This document shows, piece by piece, positions 34,004 to 43,566 of a stretch of DNA of 64,000 nt (positions are counted from its first letter, which is position 1; each line of letters opens with the position of its first letter). The DNA is from Saprospiraceae bacterium. Lineage in GTDB: Bacteria > Bacteroidota > Bacteroidia > Chitinophagales > Saprospiraceae. Under the pieces are notes generated by a model. It was not told the DNA's origin and ran no database searches. It worked only from the letters and a program-made list of their open reading frames with translations. The DNA lies in NCBI GenBank assembly GCA_016715405.1, contig JADKAE010000029.1, positions 1-64,000 on the forward strand, in the 5' to 3' direction. The translations under genes were made by a program, and so were the position numbers.

Positions 34004-35251
34004 ATGTCCCTACCTATAAAATACTCCGTTCTCGAGCGCTTTTTGCGTTACGTGGTCATCGACACCCAGTCGGATCCGGAATCGAAGACATACCCATCTA
34101 CGGAAAAGCAAAAAGACCTGGGACGGGTATTGGTCGAGGAACTCAAGTTGCTGGGTGTGGCTGATGCCGAGTTAGACGAATTCTGCTATATATACGGTAC
34201 CATCCCCGCCAATACGGATAAAAAAGTACCCGTCATTTGTTATTGTTCGCACATGGACACCTCGCCCGACAGTAGCGGTACGGGTGTCAAACCCATTGTG
34301 CACCGCAAGTATGACGGCGCTGATATCGTATTGCCCGACGACCCCAACGTGGTGATCCGCCTGGCCGACCACCCCGACCTGGCCGAGCAGATGGGCAACG
34401 ACATCGTCACTGCCAGCGGCGCCACCCTACTCGGCGCCGACAATAAGTCAGGACTGGCGGCCATTATGAATACGGTCCAGTTTTTTATGGAAAATCCGGG
34501 CGTAAAACACGGTACCATCAAAATACTGTTCACCCCCGACGAAGAAATAGGCCGGGGCGTAGACAAAGTAGACCTAAAAAAACTGGGCGCCGACTTCTGC
34601 TACACCGTCGACGGAGAACGCTTGGGTTCGCTCGAAGACGAGACCTTCAGCGCCGATGCCGTGGTGATCACCATTAACGGCGTAAGCGCCCACCCGGGTT
34701 TTGCCAAAGGCAAAATGGAAAACGCCATCAAAATTGCCGGCGACATCCTGGCCCGGCTGCCCAAAAACCGTCTCAGCCCCGAAACCACCGAAGGCCGCGA
34801 AGGCTTTGTCCACCCCGTGATGATGAGCGGCAATGCCGAACAGGCCACCCTGCGCTTCATTATCCGCGACTTTGCGGTAGCCGGCCTCAAGGCCCATGAA
34901 GCCGAACTCGAGCAGATCGTGAAGGACGTGATGGCCAATTACCCGCGTTCTACCTACGACTGGAAACTCACCGAGCAATACCGCAATATGAAAGAGGTGC
35001 TCGACCAGCACCCTCAAATCGTAACACACGCCGTAGAGGCCATCAAACGCGCAAGTTTGCAGCCCCACCTTTCGAGCATCCGCGGAGGTACCGACGGCTC
35101 CAGGCTTTCCTTTATGGGATTACCCTCTCCAAATATCTTTGCCGGCGAACACGCCTTCCACTCCAAGCAGGAATGGGTATCGGTGCAAGACATGCAAAAA
35201 GCAGTCGAGACGCTGGTGCACCTTGCGATGGTTTGGGAGGAGAAGGCGTAA
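34004..35251 (+). CDS. pepT: peptidase T (tripeptide aminopeptidase)
   Basis: 415 codons, M20 family. Metal ligands are seen in SHMDTSPD (His, Asp), GADNKSGLAAIM (Asp), TPDEEIGRG (Glu catalytic and ligand), TVDGERLG and AFHSKQEW (His); dimerisation insert GVSAHPGFAKGKMENAIK. It removes N-terminal residues from tripeptides in the cytoplasm. Its 5' leader is the AACAGAG tandem array, and its TAA stop is the first base triplet of an 11-bp inverted repeat at 35249-35277. Confidence 0.95.
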   Translation: MSLPIKYSVLERFLRYVVIDTQSDPESKTYPSTEKQKDLGRVLVEELKLLGVADAELDEFCYIYGTIPANTDKKVPVICYCSHMDTSPDSSGTGVKPIVHRKYDGADIVLPDDPNVVIRLADHPDLAEQMGNDIVTASGATLLGADNKSGLAAIMNTVQFFMENPGVKHGTIKILFTPDEEIGRGVDKVDLKKLGADFCYTVDGERLGSLEDETFSADAVVITINGVSAHPGFAKGKMENAIKIAGDILARLPKNRLSPETTEGREGFVHPVMMSGNAEQATLRFIIRDFAVAGLKAHEAELEQIVKDVMANYPRSTYDWKLTEQYRNMKEVLDQHPQIVTHAVEAIKRASLQPHLSSIRGGTDGSRLSFMGLPSPNIFAGEHAFHSKQEWVSVQDMQKAVETLVHLAMVWEEKA

Positions 35252-35277
35252 TGTTTACTAAACTTTAGTAAACATTA
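35249..35277. repeat. inverted repeat at the pepT stop codon
   Basis: TAATGTTTACT and AGTAAACATTA flank AAACTTT. The same TGTTTACTAAA motif is the centre of the palindrome at 46333-46368. Confidence 0.7.
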
Positions 35278-35373
35278 ATTGTATCTATACGGGTATCGTC
35301 ATCCATTAGACCAAAACACAAGCGATAATATTCAATATTCCGCTTATGTTTGAGAAATAATAAACTACCCCGT

Positions 35374-37710
35374 ATGAAGATTGCGTTACGCCAGCTCCAG
35401 TTTGTCTTTCTTTTCAGCATAGCTGTATTTTCATTGAATGCCCAGCCGCTTCCCTGCGGCGTCAATCCTGCCATGACTTCTACCTGCGCCCCGGCCTGCG
35501 TGATCTGCGATATTGACGGCTTTACAGGTATCAACAGCAGCCAGATACAGGGCCAGGCGCCTCCGGGCTTTTGCACCACCCAGATACACCACATGCAGTG
35601 GATTGCCTTTATTGCGGGTACGCCCAATATCGAATTATCCGTCCAGGTTTTTAATTGTCAGTTGGGATTGGGGCTCGAAATAGGCATCTATCAAAGCCTC
35701 AACTGCCAGAATTTCACCCTCGTTTCAAATTGTAATACGGACGTCGATAACAATTCGACGGCCATTTTCACCAATACCGTACCGCTGACAGTCGGCCAAT
35801 ATTATTATTTTGTAATGGATGGAAGCGGCGACGATGTGTGCAGCTATACCATTACCGTATTGCAGGGAAGTACCGAAGTTTCTCCCTTATCTACCTCAGG
35901 CACGATTGCCGGCCCTGCTGAAGGATGTACGGGCACTACTTCGCAATACAGTGCCGACACTATTGTAGGCGCCACCCAATACAGGTGGACGCTGAATAAT
36001 ACGCTCATAGGCACAAACCAATCTGTATCTATCGACTGGATGACAACCGGCTCTTACCAGCTATGCGTAACTGCGGCAAATGCCTGTGATGAGGCTACCC
36101 CAAGTTGCCGCACGATTCTTATCGAAGATATTCCGCCCACTATTATCGAACAGGCGATTTGTGAAAACGACTGCCTTGACTTTGCCGATACGACACTGTG
36201 CGACCCCGGGGTTTACGAGTTTCATTATACTGTGGCGGGAGGCTGTGATAGCATGGTACAATTGATTCTAACTGAAAATTTGGTAATAGAAACCGACCTG
36301 AGTTTTTATATCTGCGAAGGCGACAGTATTCCGATAGGCAATTCCTCGTTTTCACTTCCCGGGCAATACGACGTAGCGCTGACCTCCGTCAACGGCTGCG
36401 ACAGCATCATTCACCTCACACTGAATAATATTGTTTGCGAAATGCAGGGCGACATTCAAGCAGGGCCTGTGCGCTGTTTTGGTGAAAACTCGGGGTCGCT
36501 CACCTTTGCGATAACCGACGGCACACCGCCGTTTACCTATACCTGGGCGCGCACCAACGGCAATCCGTCGGGCAACGGAGCGCTGACGAGTGCCAACCAA
36601 CCGCAAACGATCAATAACCTGCCGCCGGGCGTTTACCTGGTCACCGTCTCCGACACTTTTGGCAACGACGTAGTGCTCATCGCCGAGATCTCCGAGCCGC
36701 AGCCGCTCGCTTTGTCGTGGAACTTGTCCGATTACAACGGAGTCAATATATCCTGCTTCGGCGGGCAGGACGGCCTGCTGGAAGTGCTGCCACAGGGCGG
36801 CACATTGCCCTATTCGTTCCTTTGGGATACGGGCAACACTTCGGCCCAACTCAACGGCATCCCTGCCGGGTTTTATTCGGTGACCGTCACCGATAGCCGC
36901 GGATGCCTGCTCAGCGGCAGCAACCTCCTCGAGGAACCCGCCGAGTTGACCCTTTCTGCCGTATTTACGTATCCCAATTGTGAAGGCCCGGAAACTGGCA
37001 GTATCAGCCTAACATCGGCAAGTGGAGGTATCGAGCCCTATTTGTACGAACTCAAAGGCCAGGTTTTTGGAGTGGTCACGGAGTTCCCCAATTTGCCAGA
37101 AGGCGATTATACCCTTGTCGTCCAGGACGCCAACGGCTGTACCGCCGATACGACTGCGCAACTCGTGGCGGCAGCCATCCCCCAGATTGATGCCGGCGAA
37201 GACGTCATCATCGCGCTTGCCGAAAGCACCCCGTTACGGGTAATTATCAACCTGCTGCCCGATACCATTCAGTGGTCGCCGCCGTATAATCTCTCGTGTA
37301 TCGATTGCCCCGACCCTGTGGCCATGCCCTACCACACCACCACTTATACCGTCAGCGTAACTTCTGCCGACGATTGCCTCACCACCGATAGTGTAACCGT
37401 GCTGGTAGCCAAAATCAGGGACGTATTCATTCCCAACGCCTTCAGTCCCAATGCCGACGGGATCAACGACCTGCTAAGCATATTTACAGGACCGGAAGTT
37501 CGCCTCGTAAAGTCGTTGAAAGTATTCTCCCGCTGGGGCGAATTGGTGTACGAGTTACGCGATTTTGCACCCAATGATTCAAGTGTTGGCTGGAATGGCG
37601 AATTCAGGGGCAAACCCATGCCGCAAGGCATATTTGTGTACCTCGTCGATTTGGAATTCATTGACGATGAGGTGATCAGCGTGGAGGGGGATGTGATGTT
37701 GGTGAGGTGA
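35374..37710 (+). CDS. T9SS-secreted protein with SprB repeats and gliding-motility C-terminal domain
   Basis: 778 codons from the ATG at 35374. Signal peptide MKIALRQLQFVFLFSIAVFS ending LNAQ. The middle contains Ig/PKD-like and SprB-type repeats (for example CFGENSGSLTFAITDGTPPF, YLVTVSDTFGND, FYSVTVTDSRGC at about residues 365-600). The C-terminal domain reads DVFIPNAFSPNADGINDLL, then VFSRWGELVYE, GWNGEFRGKPMPQGIFVYLV, matching the type B (CHU_C) sorting domain that directs proteins through the type IX system and often attaches them to the surface. Likely a surface adhesin; the ligand is unknown. Confidence 0.92.
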   Translation: MKIALRQLQFVFLFSIAVFSLNAQPLPCGVNPAMTSTCAPACVICDIDGFTGINSSQIQGQAPPGFCTTQIHHMQWIAFIAGTPNIELSVQVFNCQLGLGLEIGIYQSLNCQNFTLVSNCNTDVDNNSTAIFTNTVPLTVGQYYYFVMDGSGDDVCSYTITVLQGSTEVSPLSTSGTIAGPAEGCTGTTSQYSADTIVGATQYRWTLNNTLIGTNQSVSIDWMTTGSYQLCVTAANACDEATPSCRTILIEDIPPTIIEQAICENDCLDFADTTLCDPGVYEFHYTVAGGCDSMVQLILTENLVIETDLSFYICEGDSIPIGNSSFSLPGQYDVALTSVNGCDSIIHLTLNNIVCEMQGDIQAGPVRCFGENSGSLTFAITDGTPPFTYTWARTNGNPSGNGALTSANQPQTINNLPPGVYLVTVSDTFGNDVVLIAEISEPQPLALSWNLSDYNGVNISCFGGQDGLLEVLPQGGTLPYSFLWDTGNTSAQLNGIPAGFYSVTVTDSRGCLLSGSNLLEEPAELTLSAVFTYPNCEGPETGSISLTSASGGIEPYLYELKGQVFGVVTEFPNLPEGDYTLVVQDANGCTADTTAQLVAAAIPQIDAGEDVIIALAESTPLRVIINLLPDTIQWSPPYNLSCIDCPDPVAMPYHTTTYTVSVTSADDCLTTDSVTVLVAKIRDVFIPNAFSPNADGINDLLSIFTGPEVRLVKSLKVFSRWGELVYELRDFAPNDSSVGWNGEFRGKPMPQGIFVYLVDLEFIDDEVISVEGDVMLVR

Positions 37711-37720
37711 ATTAGTTATC

Positions 37721-37792
37721 AGCAGTCGGCGGTCGGCAGTCGGCTGCTGAGTGCTGGGCGCTAAGTGCCGACCGCCGACCGCCAACTCAAAG
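37721..37792. repeat. heptamer-word inverted array between convergent genes
   Basis: GCAGTCGG/GGTCGGC words in the left half, GCCGACC/GCCGACC words in the right half, separated by GTGCTGGGCGCTAAG. GC-rich version of the same pattern. Confidence 0.65.
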
Positions 37793-38812
37793 TTTTCCCA
37801 AAAACGCCAGCGTATCCACGCCGTCGGCGTAATCCCAGAGGGCGGGTTGCTGGGCCTGGCCGAAAGGCACAAGGGGGAGGTTTAACTCGGGAAAGTCGCC
37901 CACGATACACTGGATCTCTTCCTGGCGGGTTTCGAGGGTTTGGCGTAGTTCTTCAGGTGAGTCGTAATATTCGTAATACAGCCCGGCGATATGCGATTGC
38001 AGGGATTCGTTTTCGGTGAGTATCACGCTGCCGTTGGCCAAATGGGGCACGCGGTTGAGGATAAAAATGGCGGTATTATAATCGAAATTGTGTTTGTACT
38101 TATCGTGTAATACGATCTGCCGGTATTCGTGCAGGGCCTCCAGCAGCGGTTCAAAAGCGTAATTGCGGGGCACATAAATTTTGGCTACGCTGCGGCAGCC
38201 CAATCCAAAAAACTGCAATATATCATTGCCCAGCGCCAGCAATTCTGCTTGGGTTTCACGACCGTGGAGCACCGCCACGGCGTTGCGGTTGTGCCGGATG
38301 ATATGCGGATAAACGCCGAAATAAGCCTCGAAATAACGCGCCGAGTTATTGCTGCCGGTGGCGATAACCGCATCGAAGCCGCTGAGCCGCTCAGCGACCT
38401 CAAAATACCCGGCAGTGCGTTCGTCGATGCGAGCCAACAGTTTGAGCAAATAAGGCAGCAGATAAGGGTCTTTATCCGAAAGCTTGATTTGCGCTTTATG
38501 GCCGGATACAAATACACACAAGATATCGTGGAAACCCACCAATGGGATATTGCCCGCCAGGACAAGCCCAACAATCCTGAGAGTTGGGTTCACTTCCGGC
38601 AGGTGGTAAGGCTCAAGCCATAACGCCAGCTTTTGTGCATCGAGAAACTGGCCGGCGATGGCGGCCAGGGCGCGTTGCTGGCTGTCGGGCGTAAACCAGG
38701 CGTTGTGGTAGTGGGTGCGTTGTATGAGGGCTTGCAGGTATTCGTCGTCGTTTGCCGACAGGTGGCGGCCCAGTTTAATAAGCGCATCGAGGCGTTGGGA
38801 GAGCGTCATCAT
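37787..38812 (-). CDS. LuxC-like acyl-CoA reductase
   Basis: 341 codons from the ATG at 38812, which overlaps the rluD stop (ATGA). Resembles the acyl-CoA reductase (LuxC) family of the aldehyde dehydrogenase superfamily: LVLAGNIPLVGFHDILCVFVSG (about residues 75-96), VIATGSNNSARYFEAYFG, and the catalytic Cys region FGLGCRSVAKIYVP near residue 215. The family reduces acyl-CoA or acyl esters to aldehydes. Bacteroidota carry a single-gene version without luciferase; the physiological product is unknown. Confidence 0.85.
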   Translation of the reverse strand: MMTLSQRLDALIKLGRHLSANDDEYLQALIQRTHYHNAWFTPDSQQRALAAIAGQFLDAQKLALWLEPYHLPEVNPTLRIVGLVLAGNIPLVGFHDILCVFVSGHKAQIKLSDKDPYLLPYLLKLLARIDERTAGYFEVAERLSGFDAVIATGSNNSARYFEAYFGVYPHIIRHNRNAVAVLHGRETQAELLALGNDILQFFGLGCRSVAKIYVPRNYAFEPLLEALHEYRQIVLHDKYKHNFDYNTAIFILNRVPHLANGSVILTENESLQSHIAGLYYEYYDSPEELRQTLETRQEEIQCIVGDFPELNLPLVPFGQAQQPALWDYADGVDTLAFLGKL

Positions 38813-39864
38813 TTGAATTTTGCCGATTTTCGTTCGTCTACATAAGCCCGCCACATATCCAGCCCTTGCTGAAAATCGGCCGGCGGCTCGCATTCGAACT
38901 GCATCCATTGGCCCGTATCAGGGTGTTCAAAACCCAGGGATTTGGCGTGCAGGGCCTGGCGTGGCAATGCGGTGAATACTTTTTCTACAAAATCTTTATA
39001 CCTGCTAAATACCGTTCCTCTCACAATGCGGTCGCCGCCGTAGCGATCGTCGCTAAACAACGGATGGCCGATGTACTGCATGTGCACCCTGATCTGGTGG
39101 GTTCGGCCGGTTTCCAGGTTGCATTGTACGAGACTTACGTAGTACATGCGCTCCAGGACTTTAAAATGCGTGACGGCCCATTTGCCTTCGTCGCCATCGG
39201 GGAAAACGGTAAACAAGTGGCGATAACGCGGATTGCGGCCTACATGGCCTACGATCGTGCCCTCGTCGTCTTTGGGTTCGCCCCAAATGAGCGCCAGATA
39301 AGTTCGTTCGATGGTATGGTAGAAAAATTGTTTGGCGAGGTGCGTCATGGCGTATTCCGACTTGGCAATGACCATCAGGCCCGACGTATTTTTGTCGATG
39401 CGGTGTACCAGTCCTACCCGGTCTTCATAGTTGCCTTCCATCACCGGCAGGTTGCGAAAGTGGTAGATGAGCGCGTTGACCAGGGTGCCTTTGAAATGAC
39501 CAATACCCGGATGAACCACCATGCCCGCCGGCTTGTTGATGACCAGCAGATGGTCGTCTTCGTAGATGATATCGAGGGGAATATTCTGCGGGAAGATCCG
39601 GAATGGCTCCGATACCGCCCGCGGCATGATCGTCGAGATTTGCTGGCCTGGTTTGATTTTGAAGTTGGGTTTTACTTCCTGCCCGTCTACTCTTATAGCG
39701 CCGGCCTTGAGGCCGATCTGGATGCGATTGCGCGACACATTGTTGAGCCTGTCCATTAGGAACTTGTCGATCCGGATGGGCGCTTGTTTCGGATCGACCA
39801 CAATGACTTGATAATCCTGTAAGTCATCTGACGATTGATCATTATCAATTGGCTCTTCATTCAT
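38809..39864 (-). CDS. rluD: 23S rRNA pseudouridine synthase RluD-type (RluA family)
   Basis: 351 codons. N-terminal S4 RNA-binding domain (IRIDKFLMDRLNNVSRNRIQ) and RluA-type catalytic domain with the Asp in VGLVHRIDKNTSGLMVIAK, preceded by DDHLLVINKPAGMVVHPG and followed by GRTHQIRVHMQYIGHPLFSD. Makes pseudouridines in helix 69 of 23S rRNA if it is truly RluD; RluC-type specificity cannot be excluded. The end overlaps the start of the acyl-CoA reductase gene. Confidence 0.9.
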   Translation of the reverse strand: MNEEPIDNDQSSDDLQDYQVIVVDPKQAPIRIDKFLMDRLNNVSRNRIQIGLKAGAIRVDGQEVKPNFKIKPGQQISTIMPRAVSEPFRIFPQNIPLDIIYEDDHLLVINKPAGMVVHPGIGHFKGTLVNALIYHFRNLPVMEGNYEDRVGLVHRIDKNTSGLMVIAKSEYAMTHLAKQFFYHTIERTYLALIWGEPKDDEGTIVGHVGRNPRYRHLFTVFPDGDEGKWAVTHFKVLERMYYVSLVQCNLETGRTHQIRVHMQYIGHPLFSDDRYGGDRIVRGTVFSRYKDFVEKVFTALPRQALHAKSLGFEHPDTGQWMQFECEPPADFQQGLDMWRAYVDERKSAKFK

Positions 39865-40011
39865 AGTTTCGACACCTGTGTTTGGGCGCTCTCTTTCACT
39901 AGTCTGTATTTGGGTATAAACGGTTAAGGCCCAAAAATAGTTGATGTTTCTTTTTTTTGACGTTGAATTATCAGATTATTAATTCATTTTTCTATCAAAA
40001 CCAATCGCTTT

Positions 40012-41208
40012 ATGAATAATAAGCTGGACTTTGGATCCCTCTGTGTACAGGAATGGAAAGATTTGCGCACTACCCCACCTCACCAGTTGCCGATTTACGC
40101 GACGTCTTCGTTTGTGCTCGACGACCTGGAGCACGGCATCGATATTTTTGCCGGCAAAGCCCAGGGGCATACCTATAGCCGCTATGGCAATCCTACCATC
40201 GACGCGGTAGCCGCCAAAATTGCCGCGCTGGAAACCCACGGACTCGATAAAACCGCCTCCGCGCTGCTCACCAGTTCGGGTATGTCGGCTATCGCCACGC
40301 TGGCCATGGCGCTGCTGCGCCCCGGCGATAAGCTGCTCACACAGGGCAATTTATACGGCGGCACTACGGAGTTGTTTTCGCAAATTATGGCGCCACTGGG
40401 CATCGAGTCTATTTTTATTGACCTGGGCAATCTGGAAAAAGTAGAAGCCGTGATGGCCTCCAACCCCGCTATACGCATGGTTTACATGGAAACACCTGCC
40501 AATCCTACGATGGCTTGTGTAGACATAGCCGCACTGGCCGCACTGGCCAAACAACACGGAGCCTTCAGCGCTATCGACAATACGTTTTGTACGCCGTACC
40601 TGCAACAGCCCTTTCGCTTTGGCGTCGATTTTGTGGTACATTCTACTACCAAGTTCCTCAACGGCCACGGCAATTCGATTGCGGGTATCGTCATCGGCCT
40701 CGACCAGGAGTTGATGGCTACCCGCGTAGCCAAAACGCTCAAACTCACCGGCGCCACCTGCAATGCCTGGGATGCCTGGCTGATCAACAACGGACTTAAA
40801 ACGCTGGAGCTGCGCATGATACGCCACAGCCCGAATGCGATGGAGATCGCCCGATTTCTGGCACAACACTCCCGCGTGGGGCGGGTAAATTACAACGGAC
40901 TGCCCTCCCACCCCGATCATGAATTGGCAAAAAGACAAATGCGCGATTTTGGTGGCATGCTAAGTTTTGAAGTAAAAGGAGGATTAGAAGCCGCAATAGG
41001 ATTTATCAAAAAGCTGCAATTCTGCACCATGGCGCCAACGCTTGGCGACGTGGATACGCTGGTGCTGCACCCCGCTTCGATGTCGCATGTCAATATCCCC
41101 AGCGAAGTGAGGCAACAATACGGCATCACCGATGGTCTGGTGCGCGTATCGGTAGGCATTGAAAATGCGGCGGATATTATCGCTGATCTGGAACAGGCAC
41201 TGGCTTGA
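40012..41208 (+). CDS. PLP-dependent trans-sulfuration enzyme (methionine gamma-lyase / cystathionine gamma-synthase type)
   Basis: 398 codons. The pyridoxal-phosphate Lys is in VVHSTTKFLNGHGN (about residue 211), with the usual YSRYGNPTIDAVAAKIAALE, YGGTTELF, YMETPANPTM and AIDNTFCTPYLQQP, and closing LVRVSVGIENAADII. It belongs to the Cys/Met metabolism PLP family. Candidates are methionine gamma-lyase, O-acetylhomoserine sulfhydrylase or cystathionine synthase/lyase; the residues visible do not decide. The 3' end overlaps a convergent methyltransferase gene by 32 bp. Confidence 0.88.
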   Translation: MNNKLDFGSLCVQEWKDLRTTPPHQLPIYATSSFVLDDLEHGIDIFAGKAQGHTYSRYGNPTIDAVAAKIAALETHGLDKTASALLTSSGMSAIATLAMALLRPGDKLLTQGNLYGGTTELFSQIMAPLGIESIFIDLGNLEKVEAVMASNPAIRMVYMETPANPTMACVDIAALAALAKQHGAFSAIDNTFCTPYLQQPFRFGVDFVVHSTTKFLNGHGNSIAGIVIGLDQELMATRVAKTLKLTGATCNAWDAWLINNGLKTLELRMIRHSPNAMEIARFLAQHSRVGRVNYNGLPSHPDHELAKRQMRDFGGMLSFEVKGGLEAAIGFIKKLQFCTMAPTLGDVDTLVLHPASMSHVNIPSEVRQQYGITDGLVRVSVGIENAADIIADLEQALA

Positions 41209-41875
41209 TGGCATACACGTCTATCGTATGCCGGTGCGTAGATACCCACGCCGGTATGCCGTATGCCGTATGCGCCACCTCAAAACCCATTGCAGGCAGG
41301 CTTTCAAAAAAAGAAAACGCTACCTGCCGGTGTGGATCGCTCACGATTACTTGTCCGCCGGGTTTGCACATGCTGCGAAAAGCGGCGGGCAGGTATTCAA
41401 AAAAGCGTTTTTCGTAGGTAATATCGGAAGCGATGAGCACGTCGGCGGCTACAGCGGGGTTGGGGTATCGCCAATCGAGTTGCACACAGCTCGGTTGTCC
41501 TTCGCAGTTGAGCGACCAGTTGTAGGCGGCAAATTGCAGGGCCTCTTCCAGGTAGTCGGTGAGGGTGACCGCGCCACCCAGTTTGCCCGCTACAATGCCG
41601 GGCAGACCCAAGCCGCAACCCAATTCGGTGACGCTTGTACCCGGGCCGACTATTTTATTTTCAATTAAATAACGAGCCAATCCCAATGCCGAGGGCCACA
41701 ACTCCGCCCAGTAGGGAATGCGCTCGTCTAATACGTCTTCGTGCGTATCGCCTTTGGCCAGGAGCCGGTCGAGCAATTCGTCTACATTCATGGCCCTGAG
41801 CAGGCGAATGGGCATGTCCGCTACTTCAAATTGAAGCTCTTTTACTTCGTAACCGCTGAAAAAAGGAGAATTCAT
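41177..41875 (-). CDS. class I SAM-dependent methyltransferase (METTL21/lysine methyltransferase-like)
   Basis: 232 codons. SAM-binding motif I is VTELGCGLGLPGIVAGKLGG (about residues 82-101), preceded by PYWAELWPSALGLARYL, the DxxPYWA...W-type segment of METTL16/21 and nicotinamide N-methylase-like proteins. VLIASDITYEKRF fits motif IV. Substrate unknown. The start overlaps the stop of the upstream gene (ATGA at 41872-41875). Its 3' end overlaps the convergent PLP enzyme gene. Confidence 0.8.
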   Translation of the reverse strand: MNSPFFSGYEVKELQFEVADMPIRLLRAMNVDELLDRLLAKGDTHEDVLDERIPYWAELWPSALGLARYLIENKIVGPGTSVTELGCGLGLPGIVAGKLGGAVTLTDYLEEALQFAAYNWSLNCEGQPSCVQLDWRYPNPAVAADVLIASDITYEKRFFEYLPAAFRSMCKPGGQVIVSDPHRQVAFSFFESLPAMGFEVAHTAYGIPAWVSTHRHTIDVYAIKPVPVPDQR

Positions 41876-42999
41876 GCCGCAAAGCTAGGGGTTCCGGCCG
41901 ATATTTTTTCCTGCAAGTCAACGCCCATCGATTTCATATCAGCCATAATCTGCTCAGGTGAGGCAATCAGTCCCATGAGGTGAAGGCCGGGTTCGTGAAT
42001 GGCGCCGTTGAGATACTGCCTGATACAGGCGGCTACTGCGTAGGCCGTAAGCGCGTATCCATCATCCGATCGGGCCACCATATCACAGGTCAGCGGTTGG
42101 CCGTCGCTTATACCCTCCGCGTGCAGGCGCATCTCAATGCCTTTTTCGGGAGGCGAAAAATAATTAACGCCGAGGTACATTAGCCATTGCGACAAGCGAA
42201 GTCCGAAGTCTTTTTTTATTTTTTGTAATAATATGATAAAGGGGAAAACGAAATAATCCACCATCCAATTAAATCCCGCTACGTACATCCCCATTTGCTT
42301 GAGTTGGTAAGTCTCCTGCAATGGCGAAAGCTCACGCAAAAACAAGGGATAGCAAGTTCGCCGGCCAAGAGGAGGGCCGAATTCAAAAGTGAGCATGTCG
42401 CGATATCCGGCATCTGCCCAATCTCCGTTTTTGACGATTTTGGATTTAAAATCTGCCATATCGGCTACTAATTCGATCGTGGATGATGGTTTTTCAAAGC
42501 GATCATTCATCGCCAAGGCCACGTTTGCCGTGTGGTAATGGTCGAAAAAGCGGGCGCCGTAGCGAATAAATACCGCCGGCAAGCCGGGGTGAATGCCTGC
42601 CTGTACGATGAAAATCCGGCCTTTTGTCCGTATGGATTCCTCCAGATATTGAAGGGCTTCAAGACTATCCTGCCGCACCAGCATGTCGAGGTAGTCGGCG
42701 CCGCAGGCCAGGGCGGCTTCAGCCACTTGCGGAATGTATTGTGGGGTGCTGGTAGCCATCACTACCAGGTCGGTTTGGGCAAACGCCACACGCATAGAAG
42801 CCGCATCAGAGGCATCGGCGTAAAGAGCTGAAATCGTCCTCCCCGGAAATTGCGCGCCGAGTTGCCCTGCAATAACCTTTGCCTGATGGAGGTTTCTACC
42901 CGAAATCAGAAGGTTGGCATCTGTATGTTGCAACAGGATTTTGGCCAGCGACCTGCCCACACCGCCGTAGCCGCCCAGTATTTGGATGGTCTTTGCCAT
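41872..42999 (-). CDS. saccharopine dehydrogenase-like NAD(P)-binding protein
   Basis: 375 codons. Starts with a Rossmann motif IQILGGYGGVGRSLAKIL (GGxGxxG) followed by VVMATSTPQYIPQVAEAAL and a long C-terminal domain, the layout of saccharopine dehydrogenase NADP-binding family proteins. Membrane-like stretch WMVDYFVFPFIILLQKI near residue 245 is seen in trans-acting enoyl reductase-type members. Reaction not known. The stop overlaps the methyltransferase start, so the two are translationally linked; GNAT lies 3 bp upstream. Confidence 0.8.
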   Translation of the reverse strand: MAKTIQILGGYGGVGRSLAKILLQHTDANLLISGRNLHQAKVIAGQLGAQFPGRTISALYADASDAASMRVAFAQTDLVVMATSTPQYIPQVAEAALACGADYLDMLVRQDSLEALQYLEESIRTKGRIFIVQAGIHPGLPAVFIRYGARFFDHYHTANVALAMNDRFEKPSSTIELVADMADFKSKIVKNGDWADAGYRDMLTFEFGPPLGRRTCYPLFLRELSPLQETYQLKQMGMYVAGFNWMVDYFVFPFIILLQKIKKDFGLRLSQWLMYLGVNYFSPPEKGIEMRLHAEGISDGQPLTCDMVARSDDGYALTAYAVAACIRQYLNGAIHEPGLHLMGLIASPEQIMADMKSMGVDLQEKISAGTPSFAA

Positions 43000-43002
43000 G
43001 AC

Positions 43003-43527
43003 TTATACATTTTTTTTCATAATAAAATCACTCTGATCCTCGTCACCCAGCCTAAAAACGTGCGTACCGGCTTTGGTAAAGCCGTTTTTTTCATAAAACC
43101 CAATCGCTTTTTCATTTTTCATCCAAACCCCCAACCACAAATAAGGGAGTTCTTTTTCGCGCGCCAGCGCTAAGGCTTTATCGATAAGGATATTGCCAAT
43201 GCCCCGCCCCTGGTGGGTTTGCAGTACGTAAATTCGCTCTAATTCCAAGCCATCCCTCCAATTTTCATCGGTCTGCGACGGCCAGATATTGGTTTTTATA
43301 AAACCGACAACCTGCCCTTCCTGAAACGCCAGATGGTATTCGCTGTCGGGATTGAGCAACTCCACAGTGAGTTGGGCCTCGTTAAAAGCATTTTCCAGGT
43401 GGCGGCGCATATTCTCTTCGGTATTATATACAGCATAGGTGTCTATAAAAGTCTGTATAGCAATTTTTTGCAATTGCGGAATATCGCTGAGGCCAGCTTT
43501 GAACAATTGGATAGGATGGGAGTCCAT
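43003..43527 (-). CDS. GNAT family N-acetyltransferase
   Basis: 174 codons. Acetyl-CoA-binding region LERIYVLQTHQGRGIGNILIDKAL (QxxGxG/A at about residues 98-103), then LWLGVWMKNEKAIGFYEKNGF, the closing GNAT pattern. Substrate cannot be told. The stop is 3 bp before the start of the saccharopine-dehydrogenase-like gene on the same strand, giving a three-gene run GNAT-SDH-methyltransferase. Confidence 0.9.
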   Translation of the reverse strand: MDSHPIQLFKAGLSDIPQLQKIAIQTFIDTYAVYNTEENMRRHLENAFNEAQLTVELLNPDSEYHLAFQEGQVVGFIKTNIWPSQTDENWRDGLELERIYVLQTHQGRGIGNILIDKALALAREKELPYLWLGVWMKNEKAIGFYEKNGFTKAGTHVFRLGDEDQSDFIMKKNV

Positions 43528-43566
43528 TGCAGTAATTTACATAAAAATATACCAATTTGTCAATGA

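Noticed and set aside
33859..34164. Open frame with repeating REQRTEN units
   Set aside because: It is the AACAGAG tandem array read as codons, out of frame with pepT; no start context or family similarity.
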